Below, piece by piece: positions 1 to 5,321 of a DNA stretch of 5,338 nt (position 1 is the first letter of the stretch; each line of letters starts with the position of its first letter). This stretch comes from Pseudomonadota bacterium (GTDB taxonomy: Bacteria; Desulfobacterota; Desulfobacteria; Desulfobacterales; RPRI01), in contig JAHJRK010000455.1 in NCBI GenBank assembly GCA_018830925.1, positions 1 to 5,338 of the forward strand, read 5' to 3'. The notes below the pieces were generated by a model. It was not told the origin of the DNA and did no database searches. It was given only the letters and a program-made list of their open reading frames with translations. The translations under genes were made by a program, and so were the position numbers.

Positions 1-503
1 AAGCCGCCCTGTTTCAGTTTATCGGTTAAAAGCGCTGATGATTTCTGGGCTGCCGGAAGGAAGCTCTTGTCCGTATCCTGATCTATGACGATGCTTATAC
101 GGGGGTTTTTCTGCCAGCTTAAGACTTTTTTGAATCTGTCGAGATCTTCAAGTATAGCAGAAGTTTCGACATCGGCTTCGATTATGACCTCTATTGTTGC
201 CATGTCGGTCTTTTTCTCTTCGATTATCTTTATGTTCTTTAAATACCCGGCGGTCCGGCTCATAATCTGGTCTTTGATAACGGTGAAGTTTTCTACAGTT
301 GTGCTTGATTCAACCGTCGCTCCGATTGCCTGCTCAAGGGCGGCCCGTTTTGCTTCGTCAATCGCCTTGTCCCGTGCAATCAGCTCCCGCCCCGGTTCAA
401 AGAAACTGATTCCCTTTGCAGTTACAATTTTGCCGGCGAGAAGGTTTGATGGAAAAAGAAATAATAAAAAGACGAAAAAAAGGAAGAAGAGTTTAAATTT
501 CAT
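1..503 (-). CDS. Secreted protein with FlgT-like N-terminal domain (C-terminus beyond window)
   Basis: This is an open frame of 167 codons from ATG (501-503) to the left edge with no stop, so the 3' end is missing. Residues 1-23 form a signal peptide: a Lys-containing start, a Phe/Leu-rich hydrophobic core and a likely cleavage after Leu-Leu-Ala (21-23). There is no lipobox cysteine, so a soluble periplasmic or exported protein is expected. The mature N-terminus contains the pattern A-R-x-x-A-I-x-x-A-x-x-x-A-L-x-x-A-I-G (about 43-61), followed by an alternating beta region (about 90-115). This resembles the N-terminal domain of flagellar assembly protein FlgT and related LPP20-like secreted proteins. 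The segment N-P-R-I-S-I-V-I (133-140) and the following helix resemble the start of the next domain. The SD is weak (GGAA, 7 nt before ATG). An upstream ATG ten bases away is out of frame. The gene is separated from the heme cluster by 310 nt and has its own candidate promoter. The family call is moderately sure; a flagellar role is not shown. Confidence 0.72.
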   Translation of the reverse strand, partial: MKFKLFFLFFVFLLFLFPSNLLAGKIVTAKGISFFEPGRELIARDKAIDEAKRAALEQAIGATVESSTTVENFTVIKDQIMSRTAGYLKNIKIIEEKKTDMATIEVIIEADVETSAILEDLDRFKKVLSWQKNPRISIVIDQDTDKSFLPAAQKSSALLTDKLKQGG

Positions 504-576
504 CGGCAGATTCCATAAAAACCATTTAGTTTATTTAAGATTATCCAGGATAAAATATATTGATAAATTCTTGGAA

Positions 577-606
577 TGGATACTATTAATAGAATGATTA
601 TGTCAA
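577..606 (-). promoter_or_regulatory. Candidate sigma-70 promoter for the FlgT-like gene
   Basis: On the minus strand a perfect -35 hexamer TTGACA (601-606) is followed after 18 nt by a weak -10 candidate TATCCA (577-582). The surrounding region is AT-rich. The site lies about 75 nt upstream of the start codon at 503. The -35 is convincing and the -10 is poor, so the exact start point is uncertain. Confidence 0.4.
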
Positions 607-667
607 GTTATAAAATAGCTGAAAAAGGCTACGAATCGGAAGGTTGAACCGAAACAGCGAGTGCTGA

Positions 668-687
668 CCCCATTGCTTGCGGCGGGG
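668..687. other. GC-rich imperfect hairpin
   Basis: CCCC at 668-671 pairs with GGGG at 684-687, and GC at 675-676 faces GC at 679-680. Between them lie one A/C mismatch and two T/G wobbles. It could be a decayed palindromic repeat or contribute to transcript termination after the CBS-ACT gene, but no T tract follows on either strand. Confidence 0.35.
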
Positions 688-709
688 AGTTTCAATGCCT
701 GAAATCCGT

Positions 710-770
710 TTAGGAGCCGTTACGAAATAACCTGTACTTTTTTTGATCCTTTCGTTACGGTTCCTTATGC
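710..770. repeat. Dispersed palindromic repeat, copy 1
   Basis: This is an imperfect inverted repeat. The left arm starts TTAGGAGCCGTTACGAAA (710-727) and the right arm is its near complement, TTTCGTTACGGTTCCTTA (750-767), with an AT-rich centre. A second copy in the same orientation lies at 5262-5321. Both copies end in TTATGC. They share the same two T/T mismatches in the stem (next to the outer end and in the GTTACG core), and differences elsewhere in the arms keep pairing through G/T wobbles. This suggests a REP-like or MITE-like mobile intergenic element, or a structured RNA/DNA site. The family is not recognised. Confidence 0.75.
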
Positions 771-813
771 CGTTTTTGACATCCAGATGACTACTTTATT
801 TTTTTACAGCGGC

Positions 814-1422
814 TTAATCCATGGCGCTTTCCACCTTGAAGCCTTCTTTTTCAAGAGCCTTCCTGATGCCTGTTGTCCTGCATGGAGAAAGGCGGAAATA
901 GTATGTTCTTTTTGAGCGTTTTGGGTTTGCAGTCATCCCCACACTAATGATATCGCCGCCATTATCGTGTATAATCTGAAGAGCTTTTTTAACAGAGCCT
1001 GGTTTTTCACCAACGACTACGTCTATTCGTGAACTGGCTGTTAAAATGCCCATCATATTGATGAATGCCCCTAAAATATCGGTTACCGTAATGATGCCTA
1101 CAAGCTTGTTGCCTTTTACTACCGGCATTCCCCCGATTTTGTTTTTGTATATTTTCTGGGCTGCAATTTCCACATCTTCATCGGGGGCAACGGTTACGGG
1201 ATTTTTTATCATCAGGTCATCCAGGGATACTCCCCCGATCATTGAAGGAATAAGCCCCTGTTTCAGATCGGCAAGAGTCACAAAGCCTTTAAGTATTTTG
1301 TTCTTCCCGACAACAGGCAAATGCCGGATTGAATTGACTTTCATCAGCTCAATTGCTTCTGCAACGGAAGCCTTCTCAGTAATAGTTATCGGGTCAGGGA
1401 TCATAAGAGATTTAATTTTCAT
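814..1422 (-). CDS. CBS-CBS-ACT domain protein, AcuB-like
   Basis: This 202-residue cytosolic protein has two CBS domains (about 6-58 and 70-125) and a C-terminal ACT-like domain (about 133-200), the architecture of Bacillus AcuB and many AcuB-like proteins in anaerobes. CBS hallmarks are visible: M-I-P-D-P-I-T-I near the start, H-L-P-V-V with G-F-V-T-L-A-D-L in the first repeat, and G-M-P-V-V with G-I-I-T-V-T-D-I-L in the second. CBS pairs usually bind adenosine ligands (AMP, ATP, SAM) and ACT domains bind amino acids, so a ligand-sensing regulator is likely; its target is unknown. I chose ATG 1420-1422 because GAGG (1431-1434) sits 8 nt upstream. A GTG at 1429-1431 would add three residues but has no properly spaced SD. 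It is the last gene of the heme cluster, 159 nt after ahbD, with a heptad array in the gap. Co-transcription is inferred from strand and order only. Confidence 0.9.
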   Translation of the reverse strand: MKIKSLMIPDPITITEKASVAEAIELMKVNSIRHLPVVGKNKILKGFVTLADLKQGLIPSMIGGVSLDDLMIKNPVTVAPDEDVEIAAQKIYKNKIGGMPVVKGNKLVGIITVTDILGAFINMMGILTASSRIDVVVGEKPGSVKKALQIIHDNGGDIISVGMTANPKRSKRTYYFRLSPCRTTGIRKALEKEGFKVESAMD

Positions 1423-1443
1423 GGCGCGCACCTCACTTTAAAT

Positions 1444-1569
1444 TGCCGGTTCATAGTTACTTTCTTCCGGTCTATGGTTTCTGGTTGTAAAAAAGTGTTA
1501 AATGTCAGGAAACTTATCCGCCACCCCTCTGGCTTCCTGATTCGAACTTCTGACATCGAATTTCGATAT
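1444..1569 (-). repeat. Degenerate heptanucleotide array A (ahbD to CBS-ACT gap)
   Basis: Read on the minus strand from 1569 downwards, the gap divides into 18 consecutive 7-bp blocks. Examples are ATATCGA (1563-1569), AATTCGA (1556-1562), AGTTCGA (1542-1548), AACACTT (1493-1499), ACCAGAA (1479-1485), ACCATAG (1472-1478) and ACCGGAA (1465-1471). Positions 1482-1534 match 3764-3816 of array C at 49 of 53 bases without gaps, and the five units before that segment start with the same unit and keep the same phase. The array begins 12 nt after the ahbD stop and ends just before the SD of the CBS-ACT gene. Some central blocks (for example 1514-1527) resemble array C but not the neighbouring units. 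Confidence 0.75.
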
Positions 1570-1581
1570 TTCCTTTGTGCC

Positions 1582-2673
1582 TCACGCATCGCGCCTAACT
1601 CCTGAAACAGGTTCATAGCTGCATAGAGGTTCTTCGGCCATAAAATCACCTGTTGCCTCATAGGCTCTTGCGCGGCATCCTCCGCAAACCCTCTTGAATT
1701 CACAAATTCCGCATTTGCCTTTAAGCGTATCAAAATTTCTCAGAGAAAGAAAGACCTCAGATGAATTCCATATTTTTTCAAAGGAATTCTTTGTTACGTC
1801 CCCGCATTCGATGTGCAGGAAGCCGCAGGGCTGGACAATGCCGGTGTGCGATATAAAGCAGAAGCCTGTTCCGCCAAGGCACCCTCTTGTAACGGCGTCA
1901 AGGCCGTGCGATTCATATGTAACCGATTTCCCGTCCTCTCTGGCCCTTTGCCGCAGAAGGCGGTAAAAATGGGGAGCACATGTCGCCTTGAGCTGAAGAG
2001 GAGTCTTCTCCCGCTGGTCATAAAACCAGTTGAGGGTCTCCTCGTACTCTTTTGAGGAGATTTCCTGGTCGATAATATATTTTCCCCGGCCTGTCGGAAC
2101 AAGCAGAAATATATGGTGTGCGACTGCGCCGAGGCTTACGGCCAGGTCCTGAATATCTGGAATATATTTCAGGTTCAGCTTTGTTATTGTCGTGTTTATC
2201 TGAAATTCAAGACCTGCCTCTTTCGCAAAAGCAATGCCGCGGAGCGCTCCTTCAAATGCGCCTTCCACCCCCCGGAAACTGTCGTGACTTTCTTTTGAGG
2301 GGCCGTCAATGCTTATGCTTATTCGTTTGATTCCGGAAGCAACCATTTTTTTTGCCGTTGATTCGGTAATAAGGGTGCCGTTCGGGGCCATTACCATCCT
2401 TAAGCCTTTCTTTGTGCCGTATTCAGCAATATCGAAGATGTCGGGTCTTAAAAGTGGTTCTCCGCCGGTCAGTATGACGATCGGATTTCCGGTATCTGTG
2501 ATCTGGTCGAGAAGCCTTAAGGATGATTCTGTGTCAAGCTCTCCGGTATACGGTCCCTTTGTAGCGGATGCCCGGCAGTGAATGCAGGAAAGATTACAGT
2601 TGCGTGTTATCTCCCAGGCGACAAGGCGAAGGGAAGAAGGTTTCTGGTTTCCGGTTTCCGGTTTATGGTTCAT
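1582..2673 (-). CDS. ahbD: AhbD, radical SAM heme b synthase (Fe-coproporphyrin III decarboxylase)
   Basis: AhbD oxidatively decarboxylates two propionates of Fe-coproporphyrin III to vinyls, giving heme b, the last step of the siroheme-dependent pathway. The 363-residue protein has the radical SAM CX3CX2C motif (C26, C30, C33), the G-G-E-P SAM-binding motif (70-73) and an N-G-T-L strand (98-101). A cysteine-rich SPASM-like C-terminus (C265, C272, C283, C321, C324, C330, C333, C351) would hold an auxiliary 4Fe-4S cluster. The T-C-A-P-H-F-Y-R segment (231-238) is characteristic of the AhbD/NirJ group. NirJ (heme d1 synthesis) is the main alternative, but proximity to ahbC and hemB and the absence of other nir genes favour AhbD. 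The start ATG (2671-2673) lies inside heptad array B, so residues 1-12 are repeat-encoded. No in-frame ATG, GTG or TTG is available before the radical SAM motif, and the SD is weak (GGA, 9 nt upstream). The gene lies 85 nt after hemB. Confidence 0.9.
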   Translation of the reverse strand: MNHKPETGNQKPSSLRLVAWEITRNCNLSCIHCRASATKGPYTGELDTESSLRLLDQITDTGNPIVILTGGEPLLRPDIFDIAEYGTKKGLRMVMAPNGTLITESTAKKMVASGIKRISISIDGPSKESHDSFRGVEGAFEGALRGIAFAKEAGLEFQINTTITKLNLKYIPDIQDLAVSLGAVAHHIFLLVPTGRGKYIIDQEISSKEYEETLNWFYDQREKTPLQLKATCAPHFYRLLRQRAREDGKSVTYESHGLDAVTRGCLGGTGFCFISHTGIVQPCGFLHIECGDVTKNSFEKIWNSSEVFLSLRNFDTLKGKCGICEFKRVCGGCRARAYEATGDFMAEEPLCSYEPVSGVRRDA

Positions 2674-2770
2674 GATCTGTGATCCGTTGTTCGTTAATCG
2701 TAATTCGTCGTTCGTTGATCGTAGTTTGTAATTCGATATTTGTTTAGCTATCTACGATTCACGATTCACA
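2638..2770 (-). repeat. Degenerate heptanucleotide array B, spanning hemB end to ahbD start
   Basis: This is 133 nt, exactly 19 blocks of 7 bp in one phase on the minus strand. Clear units are CGTGAAT (2757-2763), CGAATTA (2729-2735 and again 2701-2707), CGATCAA (2715-2721), CGAACGA (2708-2714), CGATTAA (2694-2700), CGAACAA (2687-2693), CGGATCA (2680-2686), TAAACCG (2659-2665), GAAACCG (2652-2658) and GAAACCA (2645-2651). One block, 2743-2749, fits poorly. The unit drifts from a CGAATT-type to a GAAACC-type along the array. It encodes the last three residues (Cys-Glu-Ser) and stop of hemB, fills the whole gap and encodes the first 12 residues of AhbD. Confidence 0.85.
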
Positions 2771-3748
2771 ATTCTTGCCTCTAATTACCTGTGCAGCTTC
2801 AACTGCGAAATAAGTCAGTATCATGTCGGCTCCGGCCCTTTTGATGGAGGTTAAAGTCTCCATCATGGCCCTCTTCCCGTCTATCCATCCCATCTTTTCG
2901 GCGGCCTTTATCATTGAATATTCGCCACTTACGTTATATGCGGCTATGGGTAGATCGATCTCTTCGCGGACGCGATAGATGATGTCAAGGTAGGGAAGAG
3001 CAGGTTTTATCATTATTATGTCAGCCCCTTCTTCTATATCCATCGTGACTTCGCGAATAGCCTCAAGCCCGTTTGCCGGATCCATCTGGTACGTTCTGCG
3101 GTCTCCGAATTTGGGAGCCGAGTCGGCGGCGCTCCTGAAAGGGCCGTAATAGGCCGAGCAGTATTTTGCCGAATATGACATTATGGGGATATGGCTCAGG
3201 CTGTTTTCATCGAGGATATTACGGATCTCCGCAACGCGTCCGTCCATCATGTCAGAAGGCGCTACCATGTCTGCGCCGGCCTTAGCGTGAGAAAGAGCGG
3301 TTTTAGCCAGAAGCTCAAGAGTGGCATCGTTGTCCACCGTGCGCCCATCCACGATTCCGCAGTGGCCGTGGTCAGTGTACTGGCAAAGGCATACATCCGT
3401 TATTACTGCAAGCTCAGGCAGCTTGTTCTTTATTGCCTTTACAGCCTTTTGAACGATGCCGTCCTTAGAATAGGCGCTTGTTCCCAGAGGATCCTTCTTA
3501 TCCGGTATTCCGAAAAGCATGATGGCAGGTATTCCCAACTCGTATGCTTTCCTGCATGTTTCAACAAGATTTTCAATTGAAAGCTGAAAATGGCCCGGCA
3601 TCGATTGTATCTGATTCCTGACTCCCCGGCCGCCTATGGCAAAAAGGGGAAGAATGAGATCATCAACCGACAGAACGGTCTCCCGGATCAATCTGCGAAA
3701 TGCCTCATTTTGTCTCAGGCGCCTCGGCCTGTAGTCTGGAAATAACAT
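2759..3748 (-). CDS. hemB: HemB, porphobilinogen synthase (delta-aminolevulinic acid dehydratase)
   Basis: HemB condenses two 5-aminolevulinate molecules into porphobilinogen in the cytosol, the first common step towards siroheme, heme and corrinoids. The protein is 329 residues, the usual length. It has the zinc-type cysteine motif D-V-C-L-C-Q-Y-T-D-H-G-H-C-G (C120, C122, C130). Both Schiff-base lysines are present: K195 in M-S-Y-S-A-K-Y-C-S-A-Y-Y-G-P-F-R and K248 in M-I-K-P-A-L-P-Y-L-D. The conserved Y-N-V-S-G-E-Y motif is at 271-277. The start ATG (3746-3748) has GGAG 6 nt upstream; this SD falls within the last unit of heptad array C. The final Cys-Glu-Ser and stop are encoded by array B, so the C-terminal tail is a local addition to the family's normal end. 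The gene sits between ahbC and ahbD, 136 nt after ahbC. Confidence 0.97.
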   Translation of the reverse strand: MLFPDYRPRRLRQNEAFRRLIRETVLSVDDLILPLFAIGGRGVRNQIQSMPGHFQLSIENLVETCRKAYELGIPAIMLFGIPDKKDPLGTSAYSKDGIVQKAVKAIKNKLPELAVITDVCLCQYTDHGHCGIVDGRTVDNDATLELLAKTALSHAKAGADMVAPSDMMDGRVAEIRNILDENSLSHIPIMSYSAKYCSAYYGPFRSAADSAPKFGDRRTYQMDPANGLEAIREVTMDIEEGADIIMIKPALPYLDIIYRVREEIDLPIAAYNVSGEYSMIKAAEKMGWIDGKRAMMETLTSIKRAGADMILTYFAVEAAQVIRGKNCES

Positions 3749-3753
3749 AACAA

Positions 3754-3851
3754 TCTCCGTTTATGGTTGTAAAAAAGTGTTAAGTGTAAGGAAGCTTATC
3801 CGCCACTCCTCTGGCTCCCGGCTTCGGAATTCGAAGTCCGATATTCGATAT
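3754..3851 (-). repeat. Degenerate heptanucleotide array C (ahbC to hemB gap)
   Basis: These are fourteen 7-bp blocks on the minus strand. Examples are ATATCGA (3845-3851), ATATCGG (3838-3844), ACTTCGA (3831-3837), ATTCCGA (3824-3830), TACACTT (3782-3788) and AACACTT (3775-3781). It is the homologue of array A: 3764-3816 matches 1482-1534 with four substitutions and no gaps. The last block (3754-3760) includes the GGAG Shine-Dalgarno of hemB, so the array is part of the hemB translation initiation region. Confidence 0.75.
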
Positions 3852-3884
3852 TCTTTATTTCCTTGGCCGCTTTCTTTTCACATT

Positions 3885-5069
3885 TCACTGTTCGCTGATT
3901 TCAAGATCGGTCAGGTAACACGCCGGATCAGGCGCCCATACATCTCCGGTGATTGCTTCGGCTCGAACTCTGAAATTTCCAGCGCATATATCGAGCCAAC
4001 AGCATCCCGCGCATCTGCCGGTTACATGCTTCTTTTTTTCTTTAAGCTGATTCATCAAGGGATTGGATAGATCCATCCATATTTCGGAAAACGGGCGCTC
4101 TTTTATATTTCCGAAACTGTAATGCCGCCAGAACTGGTCTGCATGCACATCTCCGTTCCAGCTTATGCATCCTATGCCTCTTCCTGAATTATTCCCCTCG
4201 TTCATCTTCAGGAGTTCCAGAACTTCCCCTGCTCTTGCGGGATTTTCTTTCAAAAGTCTTAAATAAAGGTATGGTCCGTCCGAATGGTTATCAACGGTTA
4301 AAACCTCTTTCTGCTTTCCCTTATCATGGAGCCTCTTGGTATGGTCGATTATCGTATCAACCGCTTCCCTTGTCTCCTTGTGGGATAGATCCTCTTCAAC
4401 GAGCTTTGAGCCGCGGCCCGCATAGACAAGATGGTAAAAACAGACACGGGGTATTTCCATCTCTTCAAGGAGATTGAATATTTTCGGTATTTCTTTAAAA
4501 TTGTACTTGTTGACTGTAAATCTCAATCCGACCTTGATTCCTGCGGCCATGCAGTTTTTTATGCCGTTTATGGCTTCGCTGAAAGCCCCCTTGACTCCCC
4601 TGAAACGGTCGTTTATCTCTTCCATGCCGTCCAGGCTTATCCCGACATATGAAAGACCTATTTCCTTCAGCGTTTTTGCGGCCTGCTTCGTTATCAGGGT
4701 TCCGTTTGTTGAAATAACCGCTCGCATGCCCTTTTTCACCGCGTACTCCGCAAGTTCGGGCAGATCTTTCCTCATCATTGGTTCTCCGCCCGAAAAGAGA
4801 AGAACAGGAGCGCCGAAACCGGCAAGATCATCTATAAGTTTTATCCCGTCTGAAGTTGAAAGCTCGGTCTCAACAGGAGCGCTTTTCGCGTGCGCGTAAC
4901 AGTGAACGCATTTTAAGTTGCATTGTCTTGTTATATTCCACACGACAACAGGCTTTTTATCCGATGAAAACTGCAGAAGGTGGGATGGAAGCTGAGAGGA
5001 GGAACGACTGTAACGAAGAGCATCCGAGGGCTCAACCGTGCCGCAATATAATTTTGATATTCCGATCAT
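3885..5069 (-). CDS. ahbC: AhbC, radical SAM 12,18-didecarboxysiroheme deacetylase
   Basis: AhbC removes the two acetate side chains of 12,18-didecarboxysiroheme to give Fe-coproporphyrin III, the substrate of AhbD. The 394-residue protein opens with I-S-K-L-Y-C-G-T-V-E-P-S-D-A-L-R-Y (4-20), an N-terminal signature I recognise from AhbC. It continues with L-P-S-H-L-L-Q-F, the radical SAM CX3CX2C (C50, C54, C57) and G-G-E-P (94-97). The C-terminus carries auxiliary-cluster cysteines C301, C353, C356, C357, C362 and C384, with the AhbC-typical C-A-G-N-F-R-V-R-A-E-A and A-P-D-P-A-C-Y-L-T-D. NirJ is the nearest alternative but lacks this N-terminal signature in my memory of the family. The start at ATG 5067-5069 preserves that conserved N-terminus, although the only SD-like AAAGG is about 14 nt upstream. 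It is the first gene of the cluster in this window. Confidence 0.95.
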   Translation of the reverse strand: MIGISKLYCGTVEPSDALRYSRSSSQLPSHLLQFSSDKKPVVVWNITRQCNLKCVHCYAHAKSAPVETELSTSDGIKLIDDLAGFGAPVLLFSGGEPMMRKDLPELAEYAVKKGMRAVISTNGTLITKQAAKTLKEIGLSYVGISLDGMEEINDRFRGVKGAFSEAINGIKNCMAAGIKVGLRFTVNKYNFKEIPKIFNLLEEMEIPRVCFYHLVYAGRGSKLVEEDLSHKETREAVDTIIDHTKRLHDKGKQKEVLTVDNHSDGPYLYLRLLKENPARAGEVLELLKMNEGNNSGRGIGCISWNGDVHADQFWRHYSFGNIKERPFSEIWMDLSNPLMNQLKEKKKHVTGRCAGCCWLDICAGNFRVRAEAITGDVWAPDPACYLTDLEISEQ

Positions 5070-5199
5070 TTTATGAATTAGAACCTTTCTTATTTTATAT
5101 GGGAAGAATTGACAATCTCATAATATCCATAACGGCCTTCAGTCTAAACTTACGCGTTCATCTGCGTCCCAAAAAGAAATTCCTGTACAATCAACTCAA

Positions 5200-5228
5200 C
5201 TTATAACCAAGGGCAGGTTAAAAAGCAA
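5200..5228 (-). promoter_or_regulatory. Candidate sigma-70 promoter for the ahbC-hemB-ahbD cluster
   Basis: On the minus strand TTGCTT (5223-5228) and TATAAG (5200-5205) are spaced by 17 nt. The -10 matches the consensus at five of six positions and the -35 at three of six. The site would give a leader of roughly 120-130 nt before the ahbC start. No recognisable riboswitch or operator is apparent in that leader. Confidence 0.35.
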
Positions 5229-5244
5229 GCATGGGGTATCGTCA

Positions 5245-5261
5245 GCTTTCCTTGTCAAAGC
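5245..5261. other. Short hairpin beside palindromic repeat copy 2
   Basis: GCTTT (5245-5249) and AAAGC (5257-5261) form a 5-bp stem with a 7-nt loop that directly abuts the palindromic repeat. On the minus strand it contains a TTGACA (5253-5258) with no matching -10 at a normal distance. Its role is unknown. Confidence 0.25.
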
Positions 5262-5321
5262 TTAGGAGCCGTTACGAAATACCCATTACATTTCTGACCA
5301 TTTTGTTACGGCTCCTTATGC
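5262..5321. repeat. Dispersed palindromic repeat, copy 2
   Basis: This is the second copy of the imperfect palindrome found at 710-770, in the same orientation and 60 nt long. The left arm starts TTAGGAGCCGTTACGAAAT (5262-5280) and the right arm is its near complement, ending GTTACGGCTCCTTATGC (5305-5321). The centre differs substantially from copy 1 while the arms are conserved. The stem keeps the same two T/T mismatches, and the position that is C in the right arm of copy 1 is T here, leaving a G/T wobble. It lies upstream of the ahbC promoter candidate; nothing recognisable follows to the window end. Confidence 0.75.

Larger units (their letters stand above)
504..813. other. 310-nt intergenic region between the CBS-ACT gene and the FlgT-like gene
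   Basis: I see no credible coding sequence here on either strand. From left to right it holds the leader and candidate promoter of the FlgT-like gene (504-606), a GC-rich imperfect hairpin (668-687) and a 61-nt imperfect palindrome (710-770) that recurs at 5262-5321. No canonical intrinsic terminator (GC stem followed by a T tract on the minus strand) is visible after the CBS-ACT stop at 814, although one of the two hairpins could end the transcript. Confidence 0.6.

Noticed and set aside
85..597. Plus-strand open frame of 170 codons at the left end
   Set aside because: It is antisense to the FlgT-like gene, whose minus-strand frame has a proper signal peptide and a conserved domain; the plus frame has no recognisable domain.
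710..770. Palindrome as a canonical intrinsic terminator of the heme operon
   Set aside because: The loop is long, the stem has mismatches and no T tract follows the stem on the minus strand; the same element also sits upstream of ahbC, where it would not end this operon.
1420..1431. GTG start three codons upstream for the CBS-ACT gene
   Set aside because: It has no Shine-Dalgarno at suitable spacing, whereas the ATG at 1420-1422 has GAGG 8 nt upstream.
1419..1733. Minus-strand open frame of 104 codons overlapping the end of ahbD
   Set aside because: It covers the ahbD C-terminus in another frame and array A, and resembles no protein; array A's 7-bp period would disrupt any reading frame.
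1582..2673. ahbD as moaA or nirJ
   Set aside because: The C-terminal cysteine pattern and the T-C-A-P-H-F-Y-R motif do not fit MoaA, and linkage to ahbC and hemB without other nir genes favours heme b synthesis over heme d1.
1444..3851. Heptad arrays as CRISPR or a phage attachment site
   Set aside because: Units are 7 bp, contiguous and degenerate with no spacers, and no cas, integrase or tRNA gene is present.
5070..5261. Leader of ahbC as a riboswitch
   Set aside because: I could find no conserved cobalamin, SAM or other known aptamer motif, only a promoter candidate and a short hairpin.
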